From Serratia fonticola (GTDB taxonomy: Bacteria > Pseudomonadota > Gammaproteobacteria > Enterobacterales > Enterobacteriaceae), in the NCBI RefSeq assembly GCF_001006005.1, contig NZ_CP011254.1, positions 5,456,001 through 5,520,000 of the forward strand: a stretch of DNA of 64,000 nt, given 5' to 3'. The notes beneath the pieces were generated by a model that was not told the DNA's origin, made no database searches, and worked only from the letters and a program-made list of their open reading frames with translations. Position numbers and translations under genes: made by a program. The number at the start of each line of letters is the position of its first letter. Position 1 is the stretch's first letter. This document shows positions 44,811-53,832 of the stretch, one piece after another.

Positions 44811-45853
44811 ACGTTTTCCTCTGCGTGATGTGAATAAGCCAACGTGGCAGGATTGCGCCGCTGCCAGCCCAGTGCTGGTGCAACGTCGCGAGCTATCAGC
44901 TCAATGGAGCGCAAAATATAGGCGTGTGGCGGATCGATAGAGTGCACCTGAAATGCCAAATCGGTGACGCGGGCCAGCGCGCTATCCCGTTGCAACGAAG
45001 CGATCACCTGCTCTGGCGTACCGAGATGCACGTCAAAAGCGCGGATCAGGCCGTCGAGCGACTCATCCTGTACCTGATGCCCACTGGCGCGTAAACGTTC
45101 CAATCCACGGCTAAGCCCTTGTGCAGCAAAATCACGTGCACGGTTCTGATCTTCGGTTACAAAAGCGGTGCGCGATCCCATGATCCGGGGCTCTACCCCA
45201 GGCGGCAGCGCGGCGAGATAGGCATCAATAATCGGATTTTGCAGCTCATCGAGTGCCGTATCCGGTGCATCTGACGGCCTGGGTTGAGTGCGTGACAACA
45301 TCAGCCCATCCCCAGCCTTACCGGCTCGGATCCCACCTTCAACCGAGAAGGTGGCTTGCCAGACGCGTTTTTTCAGTTGGGGGGCAGCCGGATATAGACG
45401 GTTGGCGGCGTTGCCGAGCGCCTCGCCACCCCAGGCGTCCAGCAGAATGCGTAAATTATCGTTAAACGCCGCATTGCGCCGCTCGGCATCAATACCAAAA
45501 GCGCTAAACGAAGACGGGGTTCCGCCCGCCGCCAGCCCCACTTCCAACCGGCCACCGGAAAGCAGATCCAACACCGCCGTATCTTCCGCCACGCGCACGG
45601 CAGACTCCATCGGCAAGGTGATCACTCCAGTCCCCAAACGAATATGCCGGGTATGCACTGCGGCCTGAGCCAAAAAAACCAGAGGTGAAGGCAAGCCGCC
45701 CTCATCCTGATGAAAATGGTGCTGCGCTACCCAAGCGGTGTCGAACCCGGCGCGTTCGGCATGAACAATCTGCTCGGTGGCCAGCCGGTAACGTTCCTGA
45801 GCACTGCCGTTATCCAGCAGGCGGGTAAAAAAGCCGAGACGTTTAGCGCTCAT
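44807..45853 (-). CDS. LLM-class FMN-dependent luciferase-like monooxygenase (KPN_01858-type)
   Basis: 348 residues, a (beta/alpha)8 flavin enzyme. [20 protein letters not shown] starts the barrel, GFDTAWVAQHHFHQDEGG near 35-52 carries the flavin-proximal HH pair, and HIRLGTGVITLPMESAVRV and GGRLEVGLAAGGTP follow near 70 and 105. It is not closely similar to the two monooxygenases of the sulfur operon. It lies between the ABC ATPase and CMD genes with 4-nt overlaps on both sides, so it surely serves the imported compound. Both oxygenation and deazaflavin-independent dehydrogenation are possible. Confidence 0.85.
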   Translation of the reverse strand: MSAKRLGFFTRLLDNGSAQERYRLATEQIVHAERAGFDTAWVAQHHFHQDEGGLPSPLVFLAQAAVHTRHIRLGTGVITLPMESAVRVAEDTAVLDLLSGGRLEVGLAAGGTPSSFSAFGIDAERRNAAFNDNLRILLDAWGGEALGNAANRLYPAAPQLKKRVWQATFSVEGGIRAGKAGDGLMLSRTQPRPSDAPDTALDELQNPIIDAYLAALPPGVEPRIMGSRTAFVTEDQNRARDFAAQGLSRGLERLRASGHQVQDESLDGLIRAFDVHLGTPEQVIASLQRDSALARVTDLAFQVHSIDPPHAYILRSIELIARDVAPALGWQRRNPATLAYSHHAEENV

Positions 45854-47493
45854 GAGGCATCCTTCAAAGTTTGGTACATCGCACGGCCAGGAATGGCCGC
45901 AATCAATTGGCGGGTATAGTCACTGCCCGGCCGGGCAAATACCTCAGCGGTAGTGCCCGCATCTACCTGCTGCCCACGACACAGCACCGAGACGCTGTGC
46001 GAGATTTGCCGCACCGTCGCCAGATCGTGTGAGATAAACAGGTAGGTCAGCCCTAACTCACGCTGTAGCTGCTCTAATAAGCGCAGGATTTGTGCCTGCA
46101 CGGTTACGTCCAGCGCCGAGGTAGCTTCATCCAATACCAGCACCCGAGGTTGCAGTATCAGAGCACGAGCGATGGCAACCCGTTGGCGCTGGCCCCCTGA
46201 AAGCTCACGCGGTTTGCGCGCCAGGAGTTCGGCAGGCAGAGCGACTCGTTCGAACAATTCCCGCACCCGCCGATAACGCTCTGCTTTGGCGACAGGCTCA
46301 AAGTTGAGTAACGGCTCTTCGATCGCCTGATACAAGGTTTGCGCCGGATCGAGCGAAGCAAAGGGGTTTTGATAGACCAGTTGGATACGCCGCCGAAACT
46401 GGCGCAGCGCCTCACCCTTCAGCCGGGTAAAATCGACGCCGTCGATAATGATTTGCCCAGCATCCGGCCGCTGAAACCCCAGCAGGCAACGGGCCAAGGT
46501 GGTTTTGCCGGAGCCGGACTCGCCGACCAACGCATGCGTGGTGCCGCGCTGCACGCTGAACGACACCCGATCCAACGCCCTGAACGCCTGCCCGCCTCTG
46601 CCAGCAAAACGGAAATCCTTCACCAGTTCGTTGACGACGATCGCCGGTTCCGCCTTGCGGACGATCGCTGGCGGAGCGATGGAGGCCAACGAAGGCACAT
46701 CGGCAAACAAGCGGCGGGTATACTCATGCGCCGGGGCCTGCAATACCGCCGCTGTTTGCCCCTGCTCCTGCACCCTGCCCTGACGAAACACCAGTAGCCG
46801 GTCGGCCCGTTCCGCCGCCACGCCCAAATCGTGAGTGACGAACAGCACCGCCGTGCCAAACTCCTGACGCAGTTCTTCGATCAGATCGAGGATGCGTTTT
46901 TGCACCGTCACGTCCAGCGCGCTGGTCGGCTCGTCGGCGATAATCAACGCGGGCCGTAACGCAATGGCGATGGCAATCAGCACTCGCTGTTTCATGCCGC
47001 CGGAAAGTTCATGCGGATACTGGCGCGCCCGTAATTCCGGGTGAGTCAACCCCACGCGAGTGAGTAACTCTACGACCCGAAGCTGTACCAGCTTGCGTGG
47101 CAGGCGTTGGTGAATGTTGATGATCTCGGCAACCTGCTCACCGATGGTTTTAACCGGGTTCAGCGAACTGGCGGGGTCTTGCGGGATCAGGCTTATCTGC
47201 GCGCCACGCACCGCATCCAACTGGCGCGTAGACCAGTGCGCAATATCGGTGCCATTAAGCCGGATCGCCCCCTGCTCCAGGCGGCCATTTTCCGCCAGCA
47301 GGCCGATAATCGCCTGGGCCGTGGTGGTTTTACCCGATCCCGATTCCCCAACCAGGGCAACGACTTCCCCTGGCTGAATGGTAAAAGAAACGTTGTGCAC
47401 CACCCGCTGGCTACTGGTGCCCTGCTGATAGGCGATAGAAACGTTATCCAGTTCCAGCAGTGGCGCAGGTGAGACGGTTGTCTGTAGGTTCAT
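45850..47493 (-). CDS. Dipeptide-type ABC transporter ATPase, fused DppD-DppF type
   Basis: 548 residues from ATG 47493, whose ATGA overlaps the stop of the permease; the longer frame to 47580 is out of place inside that gene. Two complete ABC domains lie in one chain: Walker [10 protein letters not shown] at about 48 and again at about 345; signatures [15 protein letters not shown] and [15 protein letters not shown]; Walker [13 protein letters not shown] and [12 protein letters not shown]. Such fusions replace the separate DppD and DppF of peptide, nickel and opine importers. The stop overlaps the LLM start. Confidence 0.92.
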   Translation of the reverse strand: MNLQTTVSPAPLLELDNVSIAYQQGTSSQRVVHNVSFTIQPGEVVALVGESGSGKTTTAQAIIGLLAENGRLEQGAIRLNGTDIAHWSTRQLDAVRGAQISLIPQDPASSLNPVKTIGEQVAEIINIHQRLPRKLVQLRVVELLTRVGLTHPELRARQYPHELSGGMKQRVLIAIAIALRPALIIADEPTSALDVTVQKRILDLIEELRQEFGTAVLFVTHDLGVAAERADRLLVFRQGRVQEQGQTAAVLQAPAHEYTRRLFADVPSLASIAPPAIVRKAEPAIVVNELVKDFRFAGRGGQAFRALDRVSFSVQRGTTHALVGESGSGKTTLARCLLGFQRPDAGQIIIDGVDFTRLKGEALRQFRRRIQLVYQNPFASLDPAQTLYQAIEEPLLNFEPVAKAERYRRVRELFERVALPAELLARKPRELSGGQRQRVAIARALILQPRVLVLDEATSALDVTVQAQILRLLEQLQRELGLTYLFISHDLATVRQISHSVSVLCRGQQVDAGTTAEVFARPGSDYTRQLIAAIPGRAMYQTLKDAS

Positions 47494-48380
47494 CGGCGCG
47501 CGCTCCCTAATGCATGGCTGATACGGTTGGCAGCCAGCACCACGGCAACCACCATCAGGCCGGGGAAGGTAGTCAGCCACCAGGCCGTTGAGATGTAATT
47601 ACGCCCTTCGGCGATCAGTAAGCCCCACTCCGGCGTGGGCGGTGGCGTGCCGTATCCCAGGAAACTCAGGGTGGCGATCGCCAGAATGGCATTGCCAAAC
47701 TGTAGGGCAGAGAATGCAATCACCGAGGTCAGCGAATTAGGCAGAATATGGCGCCATAGCACCGCCCAAAAGTGCCCGCCGCTGCCGTAGGCTGCCTCAA
47801 CGTAGTCGCTGTGCCGTACCCGCAGCACTTCCGCGCGAGCCAGGCGTGCAAAGTTGGTCACCGACGAGATCCCCACCGCCAGCGCCGCATTCACCGTGCC
47901 GAAGCCCAGCAGAATGATCACGCTCAAGGAAAGCAGCAGCCCAGGGATCGACAGCAAAACATCAACCAGACGCATCACAACATCATCAACGATGCCGCCC
48001 AAAGCCCCGGCGACCACGCCCAACGACGTGCCCACAACCAGGCCCAACGCCACGGCAACTAACGCTGCGGATAAAGTGTGCGATGCGCCATACACGATCC
48101 GAGCGTAGAGATCGCGCCCCAGCGGATCGGTGCCCAACCAATGTTCACCACCCGGTGCCAGACGCTGTGCTCCGGCAATCCCTTCCGTGCCGCTGTACGC
48201 AGTAAAGATCTCCGGGGCGATCGCCCATAGCACAGCGATACCCAGCACGATCCAGGCCAGCCACAGGCTGAGCGGATAACGCCGCTGAGCGCGCCTGGCG
48301 GTGGGTAAACTACCTTCGGTTTCCCCACCGGACAGATCGCGTTCCGGCATCACGGATTTTTCCAACGGAATACTGCTCAT
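47490..48380 (-). CDS. Dipeptide-type ABC transporter permease (DppC-like)
   Basis: 296 residues with a cytoplasmic N-terminus, about six membrane segments and the DppC-type LAPGGEHWLGTDPLGRDLYA stretch near residues 75-94. The coupling loop HSDYVEAAYGSGGHFWAVLW lies near 195. It overlaps both neighbours by four bases (ATGA). It pairs with the DppB-like permease to form the channel. Confidence 0.9.
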   Translation of the reverse strand: MSSIPLEKSVMPERDLSGGETEGSLPTARRAQRRYPLSLWLAWIVLGIAVLWAIAPEIFTAYSGTEGIAGAQRLAPGGEHWLGTDPLGRDLYARIVYGASHTLSAALVAVALGLVVGTSLGVVAGALGGIVDDVVMRLVDVLLSIPGLLLSLSVIILLGFGTVNAALAVGISSVTNFARLARAEVLRVRHSDYVEAAYGSGGHFWAVLWRHILPNSLTSVIAFSALQFGNAILAIATLSFLGYGTPPPTPEWGLLIAEGRNYISTAWWLTTFPGLMVVAVVLAANRISHALGSARR

Positions 48381-49321
48381 CGGGTCGCTCCTGCATAGGT
48401 TTTCAGTCTGGGATCGAGCAGCGGGAACAGCAGATCGACCAACAGATTGAGGAAGACAAAGGCGGCGGCAGAGATCATCACCACCGCCTGTAACACCGCC
48501 ACGTCCTGGTTCACGACCGCCTGCTGCGTCAGTTGCCCCAGGCCACTGCGGCCAAATACGGTTTCTGTGATCAATGCCCCGGCGATCAGTTCGCCAAACA
48601 GAATGCCCGCAATGGTCAGCACCGGCAGCATCGCGTTACGTGCCACATGCCGCCACAGCACTCCGCTACGGCTAGCCCCTTTGGCACGCGCCACCGCCAC
48701 AAACGGCTGAGTTTGTACGCTATCGATGCTGCGGATCAGGATCTGCGCCAGCGGGGCAGAGATTGGGATTGCCAAGGTGGCGATCGGCAACAGCAGGCCA
48801 ACCCACTCCCCAGGATTGATGATCGGCACCAGTTTCAGCCGGAATGAAAAGATCTGGATTAACACGATGCCAAGCCAGAAGGTTGGTACCGATACAAACA
48901 GCGCGGGCAGCGATTGCAGCGCCGACTTCAGCCAGCCAAAACCAATCAGATTGGAGACAAACGCAATGACCAGCGCCAACAGCAAGGCCAGGGTGAAACC
49001 CAGCACCGCTAATTGCAGAGTGGCGGGCAGGTTGGCAGCCAGCAAGGCACTTACCGGCACGCCGTTCTGGATCGAATAGCCCAAATCACCGCGCAGGAAA
49101 TTCCCCAACGTATGCAGATATTGCTGCCACAGGGGCACATCGGCACCGTAGGCGGCGCGCATGTCGGCGATCTGAGCCGGGCTAAGCCCCATATCCGGAT
49201 TCTGGAATTTAATCAGGATCGCGTCACCGGGCAGCACCTGCAGCAAGATAAACGACAGGGTGAATGCCGCCCACAGCACCAGCAACGCCTGCCCGGTTCG
49301 GCCACTCAGGTATTTCAGCAT
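48377..49321 (-). CDS. Dipeptide-type ABC transporter permease (DppB-like)
   Basis: 314 residues from ATG 49321, preceded by GAGGAGATAAAG; the frame's upstream 12 codons to 49357 are not needed. It begins MLKYLSGRTGQALLVLWAAF, a typical DppB first helix, with VLPGDAI and the long MGLSPAQIADMRAAYGADVP periplasmic loop, and ARAKGASRSGVLWRHVARNA as coupling loop near 205. A 208-bp gap with two inverted repeats separates it from the binding-protein gene, the only sizeable gap in the operon. Confidence 0.9.
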   Translation of the reverse strand: MLKYLSGRTGQALLVLWAAFTLSFILLQVLPGDAILIKFQNPDMGLSPAQIADMRAAYGADVPLWQQYLHTLGNFLRGDLGYSIQNGVPVSALLAANLPATLQLAVLGFTLALLLALVIAFVSNLIGFGWLKSALQSLPALFVSVPTFWLGIVLIQIFSFRLKLVPIINPGEWVGLLLPIATLAIPISAPLAQILIRSIDSVQTQPFVAVARAKGASRSGVLWRHVARNAMLPVLTIAGILFGELIAGALITETVFGRSGLGQLTQQAVVNQDVAVLQAVVMISAAAFVFLNLLVDLLFPLLDPRLKTYAGATR

Positions 49322-49349
49322 CTTTATCTCCTCGAATATGGCGTTGTGG

Positions 49350-49386
49350 CCCCTCACCCTAACCCTCTCCCACAGGGAGAGGGGAC
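49350..49386. repeat. CCCTCTCC-type repeat, copy in the binding-protein/permease gap
   Basis: CCCCTCACCCTAACCCTCTC then CCACAGGGAGAGGGGAC. The inner part forms a CCCTCTCCC/GGGAGAGGG hairpin. It is inverted relative to the copy at 49476-49513, so the two could also pair over about 90 bp. Confidence 0.8.
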
Positions 49387-49475
49387 AATCCGTGCCTGAC
49401 TTTGGCTTCGAACTAGCGGACGGAAACTAACGCGCTACAAACCAACGTCCGCACCTGACCACCACGCTGAACTGG

Positions 49476-49513
49476 CTCCCTCTCCTTTTTGGGGAGAGGG
49501 TTGGGGTGAGGGG
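49476..49513. repeat. CCCTCTCC-type repeat, second inverted copy
   Basis: CTCCCTCTCCTTTTTGGGGA then GAGGGTTGGGGTGAGGGG. It is the same unit as the copy split by the IS at about 1284-2611. It lies just downstream of the binding-protein stop codon on the transcribed minus strand, where such hairpins commonly protect the upstream mRNA. Confidence 0.8.
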
Positions 49514-49529
49514 TGCAAGCAGCTCGGGC

Positions 49530-51155
49530 TTAGCGTTTCTCTAACCACGCGCCATAGAAGCTTGGCCGACCCACCGCTTCAAAGTTGACGCCTTTCAGAT
49601 AGGGAGCACCGGCAAAGACCTGCGGCTCTTCAAAGAACGGGATCACATAGGCCTGATCCAGCAGATACTTTTGAGCCTCACCGGCGATCTGCAAGCGCTT
49701 GGCCGGATCCACCTCAGAGGCGATCCCCAGCAGCAGTTGGTTCAGCGAGTTGTCGATAAATTTACTGTTCTGGCTGGTGCCACCCTGCTGCAACAGGCCA
49801 TCACGATTGGTGGGATAAAACTGGCTTTTAATCACATCGGGATCGGCACGGCCCACTTCGACCACCGAAGCCGGGGTCTTTTGTGGATCGAGGTTATCCG
49901 CCACCCGGCTGCCCGCATCGCCTGCCAGAATATTCAGCCGCGCACCCACCTTGCCCCACTGTTGCGAGACCAATTGCAGCACCGCCTTGTTTTGCGGTTG
50001 CGGCAGCGACTCATACACCGTTAACAACAACTTTTTACCGTCTTTCTGGCGCAGACCATCGCTGCCCTTTTGCCAACCGGCGTCATCCAGCAGGCGGTTG
50101 GCCTTCGCCAGATCGAAGGTCAATTTATCGGAGAGATCGACAAAACCGGCTGCCGAGGAGGCGATCACCGATTTGGCTTGTGGATAGTTGGCGGAGAACA
50201 GCGTATCGACGATCTGTTTGCTGTCGGTGGCATGCAGCAGCGCTTGCCGCACGCGAATGTCGGCCACCAGCGGATTATCTGGTCGGAAGGCAATGCTGTC
50301 GTTGACGCCACGGGTTGGCGCGGCATAGATCGTAAAGCCCTGATCCTGGGTTTGCTTCTCATCGTAAGCCTGGATCTGGCGAATAAAGTCCGCCTGCCCG
50401 GCCTGCAACGCGCCAATCCGCACGCTGTCTTCCGGGGTGACGATCACCTTGATGGCATCCAGATTGGCCCGCCCTTGTTGAGCCAGCTTGGCTGGTCCCC
50501 AACGATAGTCTTGGCGTACGCTGAGATCGACCTCGCGCCCCAGGGTTTCACCGCTCACCACAAACGGACCAGAGCCGATAATATGGCGCGCATCACCCAG
50601 TTCATCGTATTGGCGGTTCAGCGTACTGAGCGATACTAGCCCAGAGCCGATGGTCGCCGTACCTTGCAGGAAGCCTGGGGACGAGCGTTTGAAATAGAAT
50701 TTCACCGTCAGCGGATCGATGACCTCGCTGTGGTCATAGTTATTGATCACCTCGGAAACCGGCAAGCGCAGCGCTTTATTGCCTAGACCATAGGTATCAA
50801 AGTTCTTGGCTACCGCGTTGGCATCCAGCGGTGTCCCGTCGGAGAAGGTCACACCGGGGCGCAGTTTAAAAGTGTATACCGTTTTATCGGGGTTGCTGGA
50901 CCAGGACTCGGCGATCCAGGGTTCGATCTCCAGCGTTTTCGGGTTCTGGTAGGTCAGCTTGTCGGTGATCTGGTTAAGGATACCGCCGTTGGGATAAAAC
51001 CCGCCGGAAGGGGGATACAGGTTGGTATGAGCCTGCTGCTCCAGGTAGATCAGAGTGCCGCCCTGCACCGCCGCGATGGCCGGGCTCGCCGCAGCCGCAG
51101 CGCCTAATACCACTGCCAGTCCGCTGGTTAACGTCTTGAAAGGAAAATTAAACAT
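49530..51155 (-). CDS. Peptide-type ABC transporter substrate-binding protein (KPN_01854-type)
   Basis: 541 residues with a Sec signal (LAVVLGAAAAASPAIAA, cleavage near 29) and a family-5 solute-binding fold. Landmarks are LTYQNPKTLEIEPWIAESWS near 68, YTFKLRPGVTFSDGTPLDA near 93 and VRIGALQAGQADFIRQI near 230. Family members bind peptides, opines, glutathione or nickel. It opens the six-gene operon and should deliver the substrate that the LLM and CMD proteins process. The hairpin repeats after its stop may raise its level relative to the permeases. Confidence 0.9.
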   Translation of the reverse strand: MFNFPFKTLTSGLAVVLGAAAAASPAIAAVQGGTLIYLEQQAHTNLYPPSGGFYPNGGILNQITDKLTYQNPKTLEIEPWIAESWSSNPDKTVYTFKLRPGVTFSDGTPLDANAVAKNFDTYGLGNKALRLPVSEVINNYDHSEVIDPLTVKFYFKRSSPGFLQGTATIGSGLVSLSTLNRQYDELGDARHIIGSGPFVVSGETLGREVDLSVRQDYRWGPAKLAQQGRANLDAIKVIVTPEDSVRIGALQAGQADFIRQIQAYDEKQTQDQGFTIYAAPTRGVNDSIAFRPDNPLVADIRVRQALLHATDSKQIVDTLFSANYPQAKSVIASSAAGFVDLSDKLTFDLAKANRLLDDAGWQKGSDGLRQKDGKKLLLTVYESLPQPQNKAVLQLVSQQWGKVGARLNILAGDAGSRVADNLDPQKTPASVVEVGRADPDVIKSQFYPTNRDGLLQQGGTSQNSKFIDNSLNQLLLGIASEVDPAKRLQIAGEAQKYLLDQAYVIPFFEEPQVFAGAPYLKGVNFEAVGRPSFYGAWLEKR

Positions 51156-51292
51156 GGGTGCCGTGCCTTCTTTATGTCGGTTTGTTATGGGTTAGATAAC
51201 AAACCAAAACGGCACGGAGTTGAACGAACTAATTTAGCTAACTAATGATGAAAAAAGCAGTAACGCGCCAAGCAGTGGCTGGGCACGCCCCG

Positions 51293-51922
51293 TCAATCCA
51301 CCTGATACTGCACAATCAACTGCCCTTTCTTCATCTTAACGGCGGTAATTTGCACCTTGCCCAACTCCGCCAGCGAACGCACATGGGTGCCTCCGCAGCC
51401 ATAAGCAGGCAGATCGCCAAAACCAACCTGACGGACGCCTTGCTGTTCCTGTTGCCTGCGTGGCAAGTCGGCGGCGATCAAGTCCGTCAGCCGTTGTTGC
51501 AAATAGTCTGGTTGCAGTTGTGTTGCCTGTGCACCCGGAGCAAAGGTAATGCGCCCTTCCCCCGGCCAGTGGTGCGCTTTCACCGGCTGCCAGCCTTGGC
51601 CTTCCCCCAGCCAGCCAATCAGATGCCCGGCAGAATGCCAGCGGGTATGCAGGTGCCGTTGTTCCCCATCAATCTCTAGCGTGACCGGGCCACAAGGCAA
51701 CGGCTCGGCCAGATAATGGAGCAGTTGATCGCCCTGCGCGGCAACACGTAATACCGCTACACCGCCGATCGTGCCGCTATCGCTCGGCTGCCCGCCGCCC
51801 TGAGGGTGAAACAGCGTGGCATCCAACTGCACCGCGTAGCTGCCATCCTCTTGCGCCGTGCAGGCCAGTACCTGAGCCTGGAGCTGCAAATCATCGTGAT
51901 AATAATAAAGTCGTTCGGTCAT
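51293..51922 (-). CDS. AlaX-type alanyl-tRNA editing protein
   Basis: 209 residues, the length of a free-standing AlaX-S/M protein. The zinc ligands are in HSAGHLIGWL (HxxxH, near 97) and CGGTHVRSLAELG (CxxxH, near 176). N-terminal LDATLFHPQGGGQPSDSGTI matches the AlaRS editing domain. It hydrolyses Ser- or Gly-mischarged tRNA-Ala. It lies upstream of the ABC operon in the same direction but is separated by 137 bp, so it is probably an independent gene. The LysR gene diverges from it. Confidence 0.9.
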   Translation of the reverse strand: MTERLYYYHDDLQLQAQVLACTAQEDGSYAVQLDATLFHPQGGGQPSDSGTIGGVAVLRVAAQGDQLLHYLAEPLPCGPVTLEIDGEQRHLHTRWHSAGHLIGWLGEGQGWQPVKAHHWPGEGRITFAPGAQATQLQPDYLQQRLTDLIAADLPRRQQEQQGVRQVGFGDLPAYGCGGTHVRSLAELGKVQITAVKMKKGQLIVQYQVD

Positions 51923-51991
51923 GGGCTTTCTCCTGGTTATCGCCGTTATTATATTCGTGCCATAATCGGCTGATAATCCGTCTTCATTACA

Positions 51992-52963
51992 ATGGACCTT
52001 TGCGCCGTGAGCACAAATCTTTCCACCGCACTGCTGGTTGAAATGGCTGTTTTTGTTCAGGTGGTGGAAAGCGGCAGCTTCTCCGCCGCCGCGCGCCAGT
52101 TAGGCAGCTCGCCTTCTGCCACCAGCCGCAGCGTTGCCAGGTTGGAACAAGCGCTGAACGTACGGCTGTTGCACCGCACCACCCGCAAACTGCGCCTGAG
52201 TGAGCAAGGCGAGGCCGTGTTTCAGCGCTGCCGCAGCATGCTGGATGCCGCCAACTCAGTGTTGACCATCAGCGGCCAGAGCAGCTCAGAGCCGGAAGGC
52301 ACAATCAGCGTCAGCGTACCGAAGGCCGTCGGGCACTTTGTCCTGCACCCTCACATGCCAGAGTTCTTACGGCGCTACCCGCAGGTGGATGTCCATCTGC
52401 GGCTGGAGGACCGTTACATGGATCTGATCGACGATCGGGTCGATCTGGCGCTGCGCATCACCGACCGCCCGTCACCGGGCTTGATCGGCCGCCCGTTGAT
52501 GACCATCGAACATTTGCTATGCGCCACTCCGCATTACCTGGCCCAACAGGGCACGCCGCGTCACCCGCGAGATCTGACGGAGCATAGCTGTATTTACCTG
52601 GGGGAGACGCCCAGCGACGCGCGCTGGCGTTTTCGCCGCAACGGCAAGACGGTTTCGGTCAATGTCCGGGGGCGCTATGCCGCCAACCATACCGGAGTTC
52701 GGTTGGACGCGGTGAAACAGCATATCGGTATCGGCAGCCTGCCCTACTTTACCGCCCACCAGGCGCTGGCCAGCGGTGAGATTGTGCAGGTGTTGCCAGA
52801 GTGGGATTTCCTCAGCAGCTATCATGGCGATCTGTGGCTGCTGTATGCCCCAACTCAGCATCTGCCCCCCAAGCTGAGAGTGTTTATTGATTATCTGGTG
52901 GCCAGTTTAGGCCAGGAACCCGCGTTAAAGCGCCTTGCGCAGGGTGATATTGATGCGGTGTGA
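51992..52963 (+). CDS. LysR-family transcriptional regulator
   Basis: 323 residues. The winged helix-turn-helix (about 15-75; SFSAAARQLGSSPSATSRSV) precedes an effector domain (about 105-310; ISVSVPKAVGHFVLHPHMPE). It belongs to the large LysR group with short linker and RLLHRTTRKLRLSEQG. A GTG at 52007 is an alternative start that would remove five residues. It diverges from alaX and its 3' end overlaps the alkB gene by 39 bp, tail to tail. It could control alaX or the ABC operon beyond; this is not established. Confidence 0.83.
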   Translation: MDLCAVSTNLSTALLVEMAVFVQVVESGSFSAAARQLGSSPSATSRSVARLEQALNVRLLHRTTRKLRLSEQGEAVFQRCRSMLDAANSVLTISGQSSSEPEGTISVSVPKAVGHFVLHPHMPEFLRRYPQVDVHLRLEDRYMDLIDDRVDLALRITDRPSPGLIGRPLMTIEHLLCATPHYLAQQGTPRHPRDLTEHSCIYLGETPSDARWRFRRNGKTVSVNVRGRYAANHTGVRLDAVKQHIGIGSLPYFTAHQALASGEIVQVLPEWDFLSSYHGDLWLLYAPTQHLPPKLRVFIDYLVASLGQEPALKRLAQGDIDAV

Positions 52964-53572
52964 CCCCACCAGCGAATGATAGCCCTCTTTCACCGGCATG
53001 ATGCCGTGGAAGCATAACCGTGACGGGCCGCCCCAGACCACCACGTCACCGTGGGCCAGCGGGATGCGCCGCGTTCTGTCGCTGCGTTGCAGGCCACCAA
53101 ACTGAAAAACGGCCGGTAACCCCAGCGATACCGAAACGATCGGCGCCGTAAAATCATGCTCATCTTTATCCTGATGCAGTGAAAGCTTACTGCCCGGATC
53201 GTAGCGGTTCATCAGGCAGGAGTCCGGGACGTAATGACCGAACCCGGCCTGCAAGGCCGCTTCATCAGCCAATGCCAGCAAAATTCCCGGGATTTCTGGC
53301 CAACTTTTGCCGGTTCCGGGATCGCGTTGCGAATAGCGGTAGCCATTACTATCGCTGTTCCAGCCGTTGCCGCACCAGCTCATGGCCACCGACATGGTGA
53401 AACCGCCCGGCGTAGTCATATGCCGCCAAGGCACCTGTGCCACTACGTCGTTGACCGCCGCCAGCAGTTCCGGCCCGTGCTCGCGAACAAAACCGTGCAA
53501 CACCACCGCCCCCGGCGCGATTTCCTCACGCCAGGGCGGCGGCAGCGCATCTTCAAACAGATCGATTGTCAT
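52925..53572 (-). CDS. alkB: DNA alkylation repair dioxygenase AlkB
   Basis: 215 residues, as in E. coli AlkB. It removes methyl groups from 1-methyladenine and 3-methylcytosine by Fe(II)/2-oxoglutarate oxidation. The iron ligands are visible as LSLHQDKDEHDF (HxD, near 131-133) and a His in LCFHGIMPV (near 187). 2-Oxoglutarate contacts are in NRYDPGSKL and the C-terminal RINITLRKAL, which carries both conserved Arg residues. It is not next to ada, its usual E. coli partner. The last 39 bp are shared with the opposite-strand LysR gene. Confidence 0.94.
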   Translation of the reverse strand: MTIDLFEDALPPPWREEIAPGAVVLHGFVREHGPELLAAVNDVVAQVPWRHMTTPGGFTMSVAMSWCGNGWNSDSNGYRYSQRDPGTGKSWPEIPGILLALADEAALQAGFGHYVPDSCLMNRYDPGSKLSLHQDKDEHDFTAPIVSVSLGLPAVFQFGGLQRSDRTRRIPLAHGDVVVWGGPSRLCFHGIMPVKEGYHSLVGSHRINITLRKAL

Positions 53573-53691
53573 CGCCTTTACCTGGATAAATACACAGGTA
53601 TAATTCTAACCGCTTGGCCGTTGTTGTCCAGCCCGGCGTAATTCATTGTTGTTAGAGCTAAATAACCTTAGAGTAACCGCTGGATCTTAAT

Positions 53692-53817
53692 CTATACCCT
53701 GATTTCAAGCTTCAGCTAGGCGGCCAGCTTGCTCATCCCTAGGAGCTTACTTTTAGTAAGTGACTAGGGTGAGCAAGCGCAGTCAACAACGCTGTAGTTT
53801 GAAAGACGACGGGTAAA
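53692..53817. repeat. ERIC element
   Basis: About 126 bp running from TATACCCTGATTTCAAGCTT to TTTGAAAGACGACGGGTAAA, with the central AGGAGCTTAC...GTAAGTGACT inverted repeat and TGAGCAAGCGCAG. This matches the enterobacterial repetitive intergenic consensus (full length about 127 bp). It lies upstream of the RarD-like gene and could form part of that gene's leader RNA. Confidence 0.93.
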
Positions 53818-53832
53818 TAATCAGGAACGCTG

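Noticed and set aside
53692..53817. ERIC element as a novel structured RNA
   Set aside because: Its ends and central inverted repeat match the known ERIC consensus, so it needs no new explanation.
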